DNA from: Uranotaenia lowii
Taxonomy: Eukaryota; Arthropoda; Insecta; Diptera; Culicidae
DNA: 64,000 bases
NCBI RefSeq assembly: GCF_029784155.1
Contig: NC_073692.1
Location: forward strand, 234,192,503 to 234,256,502
Direction of reading: 5' to 3'
Shown: positions 13,670 to 25,471 of the stretch, in pieces
How the letters are laid out: every line of letters begins with the position of its first letter
Position numbering within the stretch: position 1 is the stretch's first letter
Position numbers and translations under genes: made by a program
Notes under the pieces: generated by a model
Databases searched by the model: none
The model's input: only the letters and a program-made list of their open reading frames with translations
Told to the model about the DNA's origin: nothing

Positions 13670-14445
13670 CTGCCGTTCCAAGCAAAACTTTCCCATGTTA
13701 CTTCTGGGTCATTTTCACTTTTTTGCTGGAAACGGTCTCTTTTAGTGTTAACTTTCGATTAAAAACACAAACAAGTATACTTTGTTCTGAACTTATACGG
13801 AATTTTCGTCGTGGTTGTCTCTATGTTGATAGTTCTACGCAAGAATGTCACATTACTGAAAATTCTATAAAAATGCCAATTTTATTGAAAATTTTCTTAA
13901 GATGAGTTTCAACTGTTGAATATAATGTTATTCACCAAAAAGAACACTAAAATAGAGGATTGGGGAGGAGCGAGGAACTTTGAGTGACTTATTCAGAGAA
14001 ATTTTCACCAACACTTTTCGGTAGGAACTACTTACAGGATCGATACTCAACTATACATTTTTTTTAAATATGGAGGAACGCATTTCTCAAATAACAGTTC
14101 AACTTGATTTTTTGGGAAAAATAGAAATTAGGTATACAAGCTTTTAAAATGATAGAAAAAGTTTAGCCGTGTGATAGTTTTTCGCAGAACTAGCATCGGT
14201 ATGTGATCTGATTCTATCCAAAAGTGTCACACGAAGCATTTTTGGCTCTTATTCTCCGTTTGTTGTAGGAAAAGTATTTTTTTGGCAGAAAACATTGTAA
14301 AATGATAAACTTAAACTGCTAATTACGAAAAAACTGTCGGTGAATTTTTAGTTTGAAAGAAAAATTGAAAATATAGCTGAAATTTCAATCGCGTTTTTTT
14401 GCTCGTTCGTTTTTTCACATGGGACAATCTTGCTTGGAAGGGCAG
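13670..14445. mobile_element. Non-autonomous inverted-repeat element, TACA flanks
   Basis: The left end reads CTGCCGTTCCAAGCAAAA and the right end is the inverse of CTGCCCTTCCAAGCAAGA, with similarity continuing through CCCATGT. TACA lies directly outside both ends (13666-13669 and 14446-14449), consistent with a 4-bp target duplication, or with TA plus two bases. The interior holds no transposase. The 80-codon frame at 13663-13905 runs across the left end and is therefore spurious. Superfamily not assigned. Confidence 0.6.
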
Positions 14446-15056
14446 TACAGCGACTTGTAATAAATCTGATTATCACCAAAACCTCCGAAAGCGTCTGATT
14501 ATGTCTCTTTTCACAACTTTACTACTATACATTTTCATTATTTGTATAGAAAAATAGAAAACTACTTACCAGACGATATCAGCTACTTATACCATAGTGT
14601 TACGATACTCTTGCCTTCCGTCCATCAGCTGGCAAGTCCTTCCTTCAACCCAAAGCAGTCCCTGGTGATTCCAACCTTCCAAATTAGGCTCAAGGATAAA
14701 TGAAATATATTTTAGTACGATATTTGTGGAAGCCGAGCTACAAAAGTCAACAGATTCAGCAAAAACAAAAAACTTAGTATCCAGCACTTCATTACTAATT
14801 ACTTTGATTTTAAATAAAATCGAGAATGTCACTACAAATTTTAAGCAGATATGAAACATCGTTCAAGAAACAAATTTCAGCCTCAATTTTATTTTTTATG
14901 TCCCTGAATACTCAACTTCACATGCAAACTTCACATTTTTATTTATGTATTAAAAAGATAATTTTGTGGGTGCCCTGAATTCAAGTGTACATTTTTTTTA
15001 ATCAGCTTTAGTTTTCAAAAAAAAAAAACGAAAATTAGTAAAACTCTTTAACAATT

Positions 15057-15293
15057 CTCGCGTCAGCTTTCATTACGTCGTATGGAACATCTTAAGAATT
15101 CACAGAAAACTGTTGTATGAGTTATCAAAAAACCTTTAATATTTGTATTTCATATATAGAATATATTGTCCAGGCTACAAATATTCTAAACGGAAAGAAT
15201 TTGCGACTAGTTGATGTATGGTTTTGTTTATTTCCGTGATAAAACTGTTTGTTTACATTTTATATTATACGACGTAACGAAAGCTCACGCTAG
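15057..15293. mobile_element. Small MITE, AATT flanks
   Basis: A 237-bp element with about 27-base imperfect terminal inverted repeats. The left repeat contains CGCGTCAGCTTTCATTACG and the right is the inverse of GCGTGAGCTTTCGTTACG. AATT flanks both ends (15053-15056, 15294-15297), which is consistent with a 4-bp duplication but is weak evidence in AT-rich DNA. No coding capacity. Confidence 0.55.
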
Positions 15294-15890
15294 AATTTCC
15301 TGCATTTTTTAAACAAAACTTGAAAACACCACAAATTTTTCCAAAATAAAGATTTTAATTCAATTATCAGATTACAGTCATGCAACTCTTAATTTTAACA
15401 TCTACGGAAAAAGTTATCGACTTTTTTTTTAAACTTTTTTGCTATATTGTGAAATACGGGAATGTTAACGATTTTAAATGAAGATAAAAATAAATTGAAT
15501 TTATGATATAATTTGAAGCAGTAATCAAATCAATTGGTATTCTTCAAAAATTTGTTAAATTGAGCTAGTAAAACTGAATTTGACTTCATCATCTTACAAA
15601 TATTGACTCCTAATTGAATGAAGTAGGTACTATAAATAATTTAAGAATCAGATTTTTTATCGTGTAGATTTGTTTCAATGATTGATTTTAGTTAAGACTA
15701 ACTCATTTCTAAACTTATAAATTTCAAAACAACAAAACTGGATGTATGAGACAAGATCTGGGAAGATTAGAGTTCTGGACGCCAAAACCTATCAAGTCAA
15801 CCATTAAAACATAAGCACCCAAATGCCGTTCACTTGAGTTTTCATTTAAATTATATAAATTACAACAAAAATATTTGATCAACCCTTTAA

Positions 15891-17863
15891 CCCTCATCCG
15901 CATTAGATTTCATTACCCTAATCAGCACTTGTGGTGTCAATTTGACACCATAAGCTCAAATCGTTATAACTTTTGGCGTGTTAGACCGATTTAAACAAAA
16001 CTTACATCAAAAGAAACCTTGTAATGTCAGTAAAATATGTTTAGAACATTATATACAGCTAAAGTTACAAGTTTTCTCGTTATTCAGCATGAAAGAAAAA
16101 AAATCCGAAAAAACATGCCTCACGAAAACTGCTGTAGTTCATATGTTACACGTCCAAAAAAATATTTGCCTTATGCATATGAAAGCTGAAGTTAATGCCT
16201 ACATCATGGAGACAAGAAATATTTTTTTAAATTTTTTTTAATGGAATGGTCACAAAAAGTTTAAAAAAGTGGTCTAAAAAACCTACTTTTCATTCGATTG
16301 CTAGTAAATACTGTTTGAGCGATGGTAGAGTTTTGAAAAAAATATGACTACAAAATGTATTAAAATTCCAACATTTTGCTGTCTTTAGATTTTTGATGCA
16401 ACAAAAATTGAATTAACTGGAATTTTTCAAAGTTCACTACTTTGCGCGATTTTTTTACAAATTGAAATTTCATCTGTTTTTGTGGTCCACTGTCAGGTTG
16501 TACCCAGATTATCAGTGCTTTTACTTTGTTTGGACCAATCAAGAGTATATTCATTGGAAAGCACATTTAATCTAAATTCTAGTGAGGTGCTACAATTCAC
16601 GCTGTGAGATTTCACAAAAATATGAAAATTATAAACGTAAAATCATTCCTGAATTTCTAGAACTACAAGCACCGCGTCCAGCAAATCGTGTTTGTTTGCT
16701 CTCCGAGTAGGTACGGTGGGTGGTGATTCGGGCAGAGAGCGAAGCCGACAGACGAAATAATGATGCGTGTCGTGACTAGCAAACGAGAACTAAATTGTCA
16801 ATAGAAAATTTCCAACCGCGAATCGTACGACACGCATCATTATTTCGTCTGTCGGCTTCGCTCTCTGCCCGAATCACCACCCACCGTACCTACTCGGAGA
16901 GCAAACAAACACGATTTGCTGGACGCGGTGCTTGTAGTTCTAGAAATTCAGGAATGATTTTACGTTTATAATTTTCATATTTTTGTGAAATCTCACAGCG
17001 TGAATTGTAGCACCTCACTAGAATTTAGATTAAATGTGCTTTCCAATGAATATACTCTTGATTGGTCCAAACAAAGTAAAAGCACTGATTATCTGGGTAC
17101 AACCTGACAGTGGACCACAAAAACAGATGAAATTTCAATTTGTAAAAAAATCGCGCAAAGTAGTGAACTTTGAAAAATTCCAGTTAATTCAATTTTTGTT
17201 GCATCAAAAATCTAAAGACAGCAAAATGTTGGAATTTCAATACATTTTGTAGTCATATTTTTTTCAAAACTCTACCATCGCTCAAACAGTATTTACTAGC
17301 AATCGAATGAAAAGTAGGTTTTTTAGACCACTTTTTTAAACTTTTTGTGACCATTTCATTAAAAAAAATTTAAAAAATATTTCTTGTCTTAATGATGTAG
17401 ACATTAACTTCAGCTTTCATATGCATAAGGCAAATATTTTTTTGGACGTGTAACATATGAACTACAGCAGTTTTCGTGAGGCATGTTTTTTCGGATTTTT
17501 TTTCTTTCATGCTGAATAACGTGAAAACTTGTAACTTTAGCTGTATATAATGTTCTAAACATATTTTACTGACATTACAAGGTTTCTATTGATATAAGTT
17601 TTATATGAAGTTCATAATAATTCAAACGACTTAAATAGATTTTACTTTTGTGGTGTCAAAATGACACCAAAAGTCGGAAAAGGGAGTTTTTTTGTCCAGG
17701 CTTCCAGGGTTCGTCCATAAAAAAAGTAAAGATGCAATATTGAAGAACTTTTGAATTCATTTAGGGTCCCCGAAGAAATTTTTGTATTTTGAAGCTTCTG
17801 AAAGAAATTACAAGCCTTCAAACTTGCAATGGTGTCAAAATGACACCCTAATGCGGATGAGGG
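15891..17863. mobile_element. piggyBac-type foldback element, TTAA flanks
   Basis: The ends read CCCTCATCCGCATTAG and its exact inverse, directly flanked by TTAA (15887-15890 and 17864-17867), the hallmark duplication of piggyBac elements. Inside are two very long, nearly perfect inverted arms, about 15990-16773 and 16827-17605, joined by a 53-base loop. The palindrome GGTGTCAATTTGACACC at 15933 and near-identical GGTGTCAAAATGACACC copies at 17652 and 17831 sit near the ends and are a likely protein-binding motif. There is no transposase, so it would need to be moved in trans. Near-perfect arms imply recent origin or gene conversion, and a transcript would fold into a long double-stranded RNA. 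Confidence 0.85.
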
Positions 17864-17869
17864 TTAACT

Positions 17870-18930
17870 GAAAATGAAGAAAGAAAATATAAATTAAGAT
17901 GGATAATAATTACCAATTATTACCAATTTGCCTTACAATTTTCAAACAAGGTTAATTTTTTAACTAGTCTGAATATTATTTAAGAATTTGAATTTGTTTT
18001 CTTATTATTTTTGGTGTTATTATGTTAACGTATTTTTTTGTGCACTGAGTCTTATGTCTAAAATTTTAAAATTTGGTCAAATTCAATATATTAACTTGGA
18101 TTTCATTTCTGGTGATTTAGAAATATTGATTTAAAATTTCACATCGTTTTGAATACTTTATCAATATTTATTATCGGCAAAAAATAATTTGAAACTTTAA
18201 TGCTCATTTATTTTGAATCGTACCAGTATTTTTTTTTTCAAATAATTAAGATATTAATTGAAGAAATCAATTTCCTTATTTATTGTTTATTTATGGTATT
18301 GCCATTAAAAATCTTTAATGAACAACATATGGTCGCAATCTTAAACCTAATTAAAATTAACTCAATTTAAACTTTGAAAACCCCCTTCATGGACGGGTCT
18401 TTTGCACGGGCCTGCATTGAATAACATGAAACAACAATGACAAAATTTAACTTACTTCGAATGGTAAATTTCGAAAAGAAATGTAATCAGTGCCATGAAT
18501 TTAATTCTTCGAGTAAATATTGCTAATAATTATTTGAGATGAATTTTTAATTATGCCTTTCAACAACCGCAATTTTAGATGAAAGCATCAAATATCGCGA
18601 AATGTTAAAAATAACAATGAAAACTAAATTTAAAAATAAAAATATACTGAATCTCAAATTTGGATCTAAATATTTTTTATTTTAAATTCTTTGAGTTTTT
18701 ACCTTATTTTCAAAAACTTCCGAAGTTCAGGGAAGCACATCGAGCAGATCTGATAATAATAACTGGTTTATCACTTGTTCAACATTTGGCGATAGATATG
18801 AGAACACGATGACTTCTCATCCCTTTCCAATGCCGATCAAGATAACTCGCCGAAATTATTTTCCCTCAGTCGGAGAATATTCTCCGACAAAACTGGAAGC
18901 GATCCAAAGAACAAACGCACAGAGAGTGCT
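17870..18930. other. AT-rich sequence between elements
   Basis: Simple AT-rich DNA without a supported gene. The interval 18370-18420 contains a GACGGGTCTTTTGCACGGGC motif related to one near 8955, suggesting a common, heavily decayed repeat. Confidence 0.4.
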
Positions 18931-19724
18931 CCCAAGTAACCATATGCATTAAGCCAAAACCCTGAATCAGCATTAAATCAACATTTCTAATGCAAGTTAG
19001 CATGAAATCAACATTTCTAATGCAAGTTGGCATTATATCAACATTCATAATGCTTTTTAGTTTTATATAAGCATTATTAATGCATAGAAGCAATAAAGAA
19101 AATTAGCACTAATGATAGCACTATATGCACATATAGAGCTACTCTACAAAGTTAAGAAGCATTAAGAGTGGTGTGACCCGGACAGTACTTGAAGTACGAG
19201 TTTTTTTCACCCACCTTATCAGCATCAAGAGTGGTCGAAATGGTAAAGGCGCAAGGAAAGATAAAGGATGCTGCGGGATCCTCGGTTCGAGACTCATCAA
19301 ATGTAATCCATATGTCAATTATATTCACTTCCTATTTCATAGAAGAATTCCTTCAGCAGGCATAATTCTCCATTCAGCATGTTGATTGATGTTGTAGATA
19401 ATAATTAATTATTCTTTTGATTTTTGTTCATTTTAATTATTCGAAAAATAATAATTAAGTAAACAAAAGGTGTTCTAAGTATGCATTGTTAATGCTTTTA
19501 CACGGCTTGCGAAAAATGACGTTTTGAAGGTGCACTAATTCAGCATTTGTAATGCTTATTAAAGGCTATGTTGTGATAGCATTTAATCAGCCCGATATTT
19601 CGCCTTTTTAGCATTAAATCTGCATTATATACGCATATAGTGCAAAACAAGCATTAATACAGAGTTATATATGGGAATATAGTGTTGATTAAGGGCTATG
19701 TTTTAGTGCTTATGGTTACTTGGG
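18931..19724. mobile_element. CCCAAGTAACC terminal-repeat element
   Basis: The left end CCCAAGTAACCATATGC and right end inverse CCCAAGTAACCATAAGC define a 794-bp element. The interior is packed with GCATTAA and TTAATGC motifs in both orientations, including a tandem 30-base unit near 18968-19030. Terminal sequences are close to the CCCAAGCAACC elements at 52208 and 52667, so these are probably one group. No clear target duplication and no coding sequence. Superfamily unassigned. Confidence 0.6.
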
Positions 19725-19827
19725 CTTTTTCTAGCTATTCACCTCCGTTCTGTCTGACTCTTCGCGCTCACTCCATGCAAAATAGTGATAAATTTACTCT
19801 CCCCCGGGAACCCGAACTTATCCTTAA

Positions 19828-20044
19828 CACGTTCGTCGCCACGCTCATTTTGGTAGTTTTATTAGCCGGGCCCACAGAAATTTTCAGAGAGAGAAAGCAA
19901 AGAGGGAGAACTCCCATATTTGAAACGTGTGGCGAAGCGGAGCGGTAAACTCAAGTAAGAGAGCGTCACACGCTTTTTGATGTGACGGGGCCCCCCAGGA
20001 CATACACTCGTCACCCAAATATGGGTGCCGTGGCGACGAACGTG
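19828..20044. mobile_element. piggyBac-type MITE, TTAA flanks
   Basis: A 217-bp element whose ends are CACGTTCGTCGCCACG and its exact inverse, directly flanked by TTAA at 19824-19827 and 20045-20048. The perfect 16-base terminal repeats and the TTAA duplication are diagnostic of piggyBac-type transposition. It is GC-richer than its surroundings and has no coding capacity; the frames crossing it are spurious. Confidence 0.85.
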
Positions 20045-20048
20045 TTAA

Positions 20049-21142
20049 TGTTATAAGAGACGATAAATTTAAAGCGGAATGCACAACTTATCGAGAGCAA
20101 AATTTATGTTGATAAGCGCTAGTATAGTGTTCTTGCGGATGAAAATCTCTCTCACGAATGTTTTGATTGGCAAATTCTATCGGAGGATAAAGATTTTTGG
20201 ATTCCCGGCCTTTAACTTTTTTTCATTGAAACATTAAATCTAAGCTCTAATTATAGTAAATATAGAAAAACTTAACACTGATGTGATGAAATAACCGGAT
20301 TACTTCGAAACATGAACATATGGCATCCCTGACTATGTTTTTCGCCAAAAAAAAAATTGTGGTATCTAAAATATCGCAAAAGTTTCTACCAGATATGTTT
20401 GAAAAAAAAAAAAAAACAAAATATTCGAACCAGCTGTAAATGTTTGTCATTTAAAAATTTTGTATAATATCAACTTAAGACTGTGATTGTACATTTGATT
20501 TTGATTATTGAATCCGTATGTGTTTATTTGAATTAGCTTTAAATTTATTTGTAAGGTCGAAGAAAACGAGGTTTCACTGAGGTTTGAAAGATTAGGGAAA
20601 ATTTAGAGATTTGTAAATTCCAAAATTCGAAGGCAAATGTGCACAATTCGACAAATCGAAGCTCAATTTTTTTAAATTTGGTGAAATTCAAATTCGGATG
20701 ACCAAGCATTCCAGATTGCCCAGTTTTACAGGAGCTTGTCCAGATTATCAAAGCAGTTAAATTAGAAACGATTTAGGGAAGAATCTGGAAACCCTGTGGT
20801 AAATTCCCGGCAAAAATAAAATAAAACAAGAAAAGCCTGGAAAATCGAATTGGCTATAGATCTATCCGCGATGTTAGCAATATCCAAACCAAAAACTCAA
20901 ATGATTAAAAAGATTATTCGTACATATATATATCAATAAGAAAACTTTGTTGAGCTTGTTTCATCGATATAAATTTGTAAGCAATTTTTTAATTATAGAA
21001 AAAGATTTGAATGCTGTTGATGTGCCTCAATTACAATTTTTTCCACCTGCATTTTGGCTTGATTTGCCCGGGCTTTGAGTTAACATTTTTGACAATAAAA
21101 AAATACAGAAATAAAAAAATATGGAAAGGTTATATTAAACTA
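20049..21142. other. AT-rich sequence with degenerate repeat pieces
   Basis: No gene recognised. The part 20560-20830 has scattered CCAGATT, CCCGG and TGAGGTTTG motifs that resemble the CCCGG-rich repeat at 51361-51815 and probably represents a very decayed copy. A short (TA)n run lies near 20922. Confidence 0.35.
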
Positions 21143-22070
21143 AGGTTGCCAAAACTTTTTCAGCACGTATCCGGGCTGAACAAATCTGGACACTTTGATA
21201 CAGTGGTTGTATTTGGATGAGAATGAATTGATCAACCTTCTCTCGCTCAATGCTTCATTTGGAAGCAAAGGTTGCTTTGAGGCAGCGAAAACGACAAAAC
21301 CGATGATGCATACGCTCTCAACTTGGCCCGCCTTCACGAAGCAATATACCTACATTCGAGGCAGCGAATCCAAAAAACCAAACGAATGGCTCCCATTCAT
21401 CTCCTGTTACATTCTTGAGGGAACCGAATTCAAAAGGCACAGCAAACCCGAGTCTCCTCGTTTGTGCCTGGATCGAATGTGTGAGGTTTTTCTGCTATTG
21501 CTGTTATTGCACAGCAACCGCACGCAGGCAGCTAGTGTTTTCGTTTCTTTTTCCTCCCCCATCCTTGCTCCATACGTTGCGGGCCTATGCAATGCAATAA
21601 GTTCGGTTGTTGTCGTTGTTGCCTCAACCTTTGCGGCGAGGTTGAAGATGTTCTCCTCAACGACAGCTATCGGCTTGAGTCCATCAAATTCAATAACGTA
21701 AATGAGTATGTGTGCTTCGTCTTCTTCATGCATCATGTAGCAACCGAACGTTGAGAGAGTTCGTTCGGGGCAGCAAACGAATAGTGTCTCTCAGAGCACA
21801 TCCTCCTCATGGGGGGAGGTTTGAATGAATGTATATGTATCGTCTCCTGTATTGCTATGCGAGACCTCAAAGCGTGTATTTTGAGAGCCTCTGACTGATG
21901 AGAAACTTGGTGAGGATTTCAATCACTGCTTTGATATAAACACCTGGCAAAATCCGGGCATTTGATGTCATAATTGACGACCAAAATCCCGACAATATCG
22001 GAACAAATTTAGTCAAAACCCAGAAATTACTCCACAAAAATCAAGAAAAAACCGGGAAAATTTTTCAACT
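21143..22070. repeat. Decayed TGAGGTTG/CCCGG repeat, interrupted
   Basis: The left piece (21143-21200) and right piece (about 21937-22070) together match, in order, the reverse complement of the 51361-51815 element. Shared landmarks are AAGGTTGCC, GTATCCGGGC, then CCTGGCAAAATCCGG and CATTTGAT. The two pieces are separated by the 728-bp hAT element at 21201-21928, which explains the interruption. The copy is degenerate and non-coding. Confidence 0.5.
21201..21928. mobile_element. hAT-type non-autonomous element
   Basis: A GC-richer block bounded by CAGTGGTTG at the left and the inverse of CAGTGATTG at the right, directly flanked by the 8-base duplication CTTTGATA (21193-21200 and 21929-21936). 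An 8-bp duplication with CAGTG termini is characteristic of hAT elements. It splits an older repeat whose halves can be aligned to the copy at 51361, which independently supports the insertion. Frames of 168 codons (plus) and 109 codons (minus) overlap inside it; neither resembles a hAT transposase, so both are judged fortuitous. Its GC content suggests an origin unlike the host DNA. Confidence 0.75.
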
Positions 22071-22310
22071 ACAATATGACATTCACAAAATGAATAAGTT
22101 GAATAGAAAATTGTTGATAACGGAAAACTTTTATATACAAAAGTTTTCTTATCTGTGCCCAGAGTACGTATGATTTTTATTTTAATTTAATTGATAGCTT
22201 CGTATATTCTTCGTGTAATTAATTGGAATAAAGTTGTTGAACATAAAATCATTGAATATTGGTGAAAAAAGGAAAATATTAATAAGCACATAGCCTTTAA
22301 GTATAGCACA

Positions 22311-24158
22311 TAGGAGAAAGCTGTACATGACGCACCAGCGGGGTAAGATGGCCCTTGTCATCATTTCAAATACGCTAAATGATGTCTTCGAATAACGTTT
22401 TTCTTCATTTTTATTGCGGCAAAGAAGATTTTCTATTTCTTCGGTATAAATTTCATCAAAACTGCTCTAATTCAAATAATAGAAGCTTTCATCGAATCTG
22501 CGTGAAATTTGTAATTTTTCATGATTAACTTATAAGGTTTTACGGTGTACCAGACTGCACAGTAGAATGCCCCAAATGAACCGACATTTGAAAAAGTTAT
22601 GCGCTGCAGACATTAATTGATCATAGGCCTAGTACAAGGTCTCATGCCGAATTTGGGCCAGATCGGATCAAGGAAAAGAGTTGCTCAACGAGCCTAAAGT
22701 TTGTATGAGTCTTTGGGACATTTTGTTCGGGAGGAACACGAAAATCCAGTTTTTCATGAATTATATTGGTCCCTTTCGGCCAATTTCATTTGTAAACAAT
22801 TTTTCTTAAAGCCTAAACTATGACAAATATTTCATCTGAAAACTGCATTTCAATTCAAGTTAAGACATAAAAGTTATTAAGCTTCAAAAAATAGTTATCT
22901 TTTAAAAGGATTAACTATTCATTACTATTAATGAGAGACACTGCTTCGAACTTTTCGACGCAGCATTAACAGTGATGAATATCACCTTGAAAAAAGTTAC
23001 CCCGTTTTAGAGTTTAATCACTTTTGTATCATAAGTCGAATCGAAATGCAGTCTTTGGATGAAATATTTGTCATAATTTAGGCTTTAAGAAAAACCGTTT
23101 TTAAAAGACATTGGTAGAAGAGGATCAAAATTATTAATGAAAAACTAGATTTTCATGTTTCTGCCGAACAAAATGTCTCAAAATCCCATACAAACTTAAG
23201 GCTCGTTGAGCGACCCTTCCCGTGATCCGATCTGGCCCAAATTCGGCATGAGACCTTGTACTAGGCCTAGGATCAATTTAAGCCTGCAGCACATAACTTT
23301 TTCAAATGTCGGGTTATTTGGGGCACTCTACTGCACAGTCTGCAAAAACTGAAGCTTTTCGTTTTTCCAATCGTATGCACTTTCGGATGAATATAAGCAT
23401 TTTCCTTATATTTCATTACTTCCCATAAATTTTAACTAAAAAAATTATATCAAAAATGGGGCAAAATGCGCGCAAGACCACGTGTTATACGCTCGAGTTT
23501 TGAATGCTGATAACTTTTAAGAAATTCCAACTATCAAAACGAAATGTCATTATTTGTATTTGCTGACTCCCAAATAACGATTAGAATGCATAATTATAAC
23601 AAATTTCGTCCTAGTTCAAGTTTAAAAGGTGAACCAATATTCGATTCAAAATCCAATATTCGATTCAAATCTGCCGCCATATTTGCCACGATATCAGCCC
23701 AGAAATCGAATTTCGTTGCCTACTTGAAGGCGTTTTACTTATAAGGATTTCAAAAAGCCTATTTTAAAAAGCGAAATATTCGATAAGTTTAGCAATAACA
23801 AATGAGTTTTTGCCAAAGTAGGCTTAGTTTACAAAAATGAGGTGAACATGTTATAAAATATTTGGCGTTACAATAATTGTATTCCGTGTAATCATTATTC
23901 TATTTCTGACCACCCTTTTGGTATGGTGCGCTTTGTCCACTAGTTTAGGCATTCAACACCACAGTGTGTTTTCTAGCTGATTAAGTATTTTACAAAAATA
24001 TCATCAAAATCTAGTTTTAATCATAATTTTTCCTTCTAGTAAGACGTAAAGCAGATACCTGAATCGTCGTAAACGTTCTTGAATTAGTTATTCAATGATT
24101 GTAAGCGCTGTAAATAGCGTTGATGCTTAACTGATGCATTCTATAAAGTTTTCCCCTA
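22311..24158. mobile_element. TA-flanked TAGGGGA foldback element, copy 1
   Basis: The left end reads TAGGAGAAAGCTGTACATGA and the right end is the inverse of TAGGGGAAAACTTTATAG. It is the sister of the element at 35342-36423: the interior runs parallel, including GACGCACCAGCGGGGTAAGA near the left end and the stretch near 23544-23744. It is longer by about 770 bases because a hAT element (22563-23330) is inserted in it. No coding sequence. Flanking TA suggests a Tc1/mariner-like or similar TA-targeting mechanism. Confidence 0.7.
22563..23330. mobile_element. hAT-type hairpin nested in TA element
   Basis: The termini are TAGAATGCCCCAAAT and the inverse of TAGAGTGCCCCAAAT, directly flanked by the 8-base duplication CTGCACAG (22555-22562 and 23331-23338). 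Inverted arms of about 320 bases (22563-22880 against 23010-23330) make nearly the whole element a hairpin. The sister TA element at 35342 carries a single CTGCGCAA at the matching place (about 35594-35601), a true empty site. No transposase is encoded. Confidence 0.85.
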
Positions 24159-24272
24159 CATCTGTTGATATATACATGCTTCAGGAAATGTTCAGATTAT
24201 TCAGGTAATTTCTTTCATGTTAAAAAAAACTTGATTTGAAATTCTTGAAAACCTTCGTATAGTTAACCACCC

Positions 24273-24311
24273 TAGTGCAAATAGGCCCCATTCAACGGCG
24301 TGTTTCACAAG
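24273..24311 (+). pseudogene. Left part of frame split by retrotransposon
   Basis: These 13 codons, open after an upstream TAG, lead up to the BEL insertion point. Without the element and one copy of the ACAAG duplication, the frame joins in phase with 32278-32512, giving roughly 91 uninterrupted codons. AG dinucleotides at 24276-24277 and 24287-24288 could be splice acceptors. I infer a possible host exon interrupted by the retrotransposon. The protein is not recognised and a chance open frame is not excluded. Confidence 0.3.
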
Positions 24312-24621
24312 TGTTCAGGGGAAAAACGATCACCCAATCACTCGACCGGTTCGGACACTTTGCGGGAATTCGCGGAATGAATAAAAACGAGCACTGACTT
24401 CGACTTTAGATTCGCGGCGGTTTATTTTGGGGCAAGTAGATTTGTTCGCGGCTATGGTTTCGGTTCAACTGTGCTGCTGCTGATGTTTCAATCAGCTGTT
24501 TCGGCAGTCACGCACTAACACACCCGCAACGGCAGAACTGTCAAGCCGTGCGATGTTTTTTGATTGCTGGGGGTGTTCAAGCATTCTACAAGATCGATAT
24601 ATTCGCTATCTTTTTCTATCA
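24312..24621 (-). repeat. 3' LTR of BEL element
   Basis: 310 bp, TG...CA bounded, apparently identical to the 5' LTR at 31963-32272. A minus-strand AATAAA at 24421-24426 would serve as the polyadenylation signal. Adjacent on the inner side (24622-24640) the minus strand reads CAAGGCGGGCGGCATA, the expected polypurine tract priming plus-strand synthesis. Confidence 0.92.
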
Positions 24622-24640
24622 TATGCCGCCCGCCTTGAAA
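24622..24640 (-). other. Polypurine tract of BEL element
   Basis: Purine-rich minus-strand sequence AAGGCGGGCGGCATA immediately upstream of the 3' LTR, the position required for the plus-strand primer in reverse transcription. The assignment rests on position and composition. Confidence 0.6.
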
Positions 24641-25471
24641 TATCATTTCAACCTATCTCGCTTAGTCTAACGGTATTACAAACATAATTCATTTTGTTTT
24701 GGTTTCATAGTTCTTAGCTATTCTGTGCCTATAAATTAAACATTTTTTTTTCCAAATAACGAGAGCAAATTTGTCCTAATTGTTGTTCTTAAAACTACAC
24801 TAGTGTGTGAATATGTGTTGCAGTGCATATATTGTGTGTGAATCTGGTGCTGAAGAATGTTGGGTTGAGTGCAGGAAGCTGCCAATTCGCATCGGATAGA
24901 TCCCGTTAGCTGCTGGGTCGGAATCAGCTGTTGTGCACTGCGCCTGCAGTCGGAATACGGTTACCAGTGTACTGATTTTCAACTATTTCGGTGATTGATG
25001 AAACTAATTTTTTGTTTCGCTGTTTTAGGCTGCGCTGAAGTTTACTGCCGTTGTTTTGTTGCTGCTGGATTGGTTTCTCAAAAACCTTGTAGGGCTGAGT
25101 GATCAACTGCGGTGGTGTTCTGCGATGCAACCGACGTGTGATGTAACTCGATGACGTGCGGGAAGAATACCAGAGTGACCTGTTAGGATGAAGAGCGCTT
25201 TTTAAACCGTCGAAGTGCAAACATGAAAGGAACTTGCCTGGCGCGGAGGCCACTAGGCCTCCGCTGACTCCTCCGTTGCCTCGAGTCCTTTCTCGCTGGT
25301 GATTTTGACGGCTTCCAATCTGGTCCAGTGTGCTTGGTCTTAAGCTGCGATCGACAATGCTGGCCAAGCCTGCCGATTACTGCTATGCCTGGACGAGAAG
25401 GTTGATGGTACCTATCAACCTTGCTAGGTGATATGCGCTCTGCATCTTAGGGGGAATAATTCTGCCCGAAA

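Noticed and set aside
16360..17252. Two identical 68-residue peptides on opposite strands (16360-16566 and 17034-17252) as duplicated genes
   Set aside because: They are the same sequence in the two arms of a foldback element; the repetition reflects DNA symmetry, not coding constraint.
21195..21736. 168-codon plus and 109-codon minus genes
   Set aside because: Both lie across or inside a hAT-type insertion with exact 8-bp duplication, overlap each other and lack recognisable motifs; the plus frame even begins outside the element.
24924..25367. 147-codon minus frame as an env-like gene of the retrotransposon
   Set aside because: No signal peptide or membrane segment, basic low-complexity C-terminal half, and no similarity I recognise; it probably lies in the 3' untranslated region.
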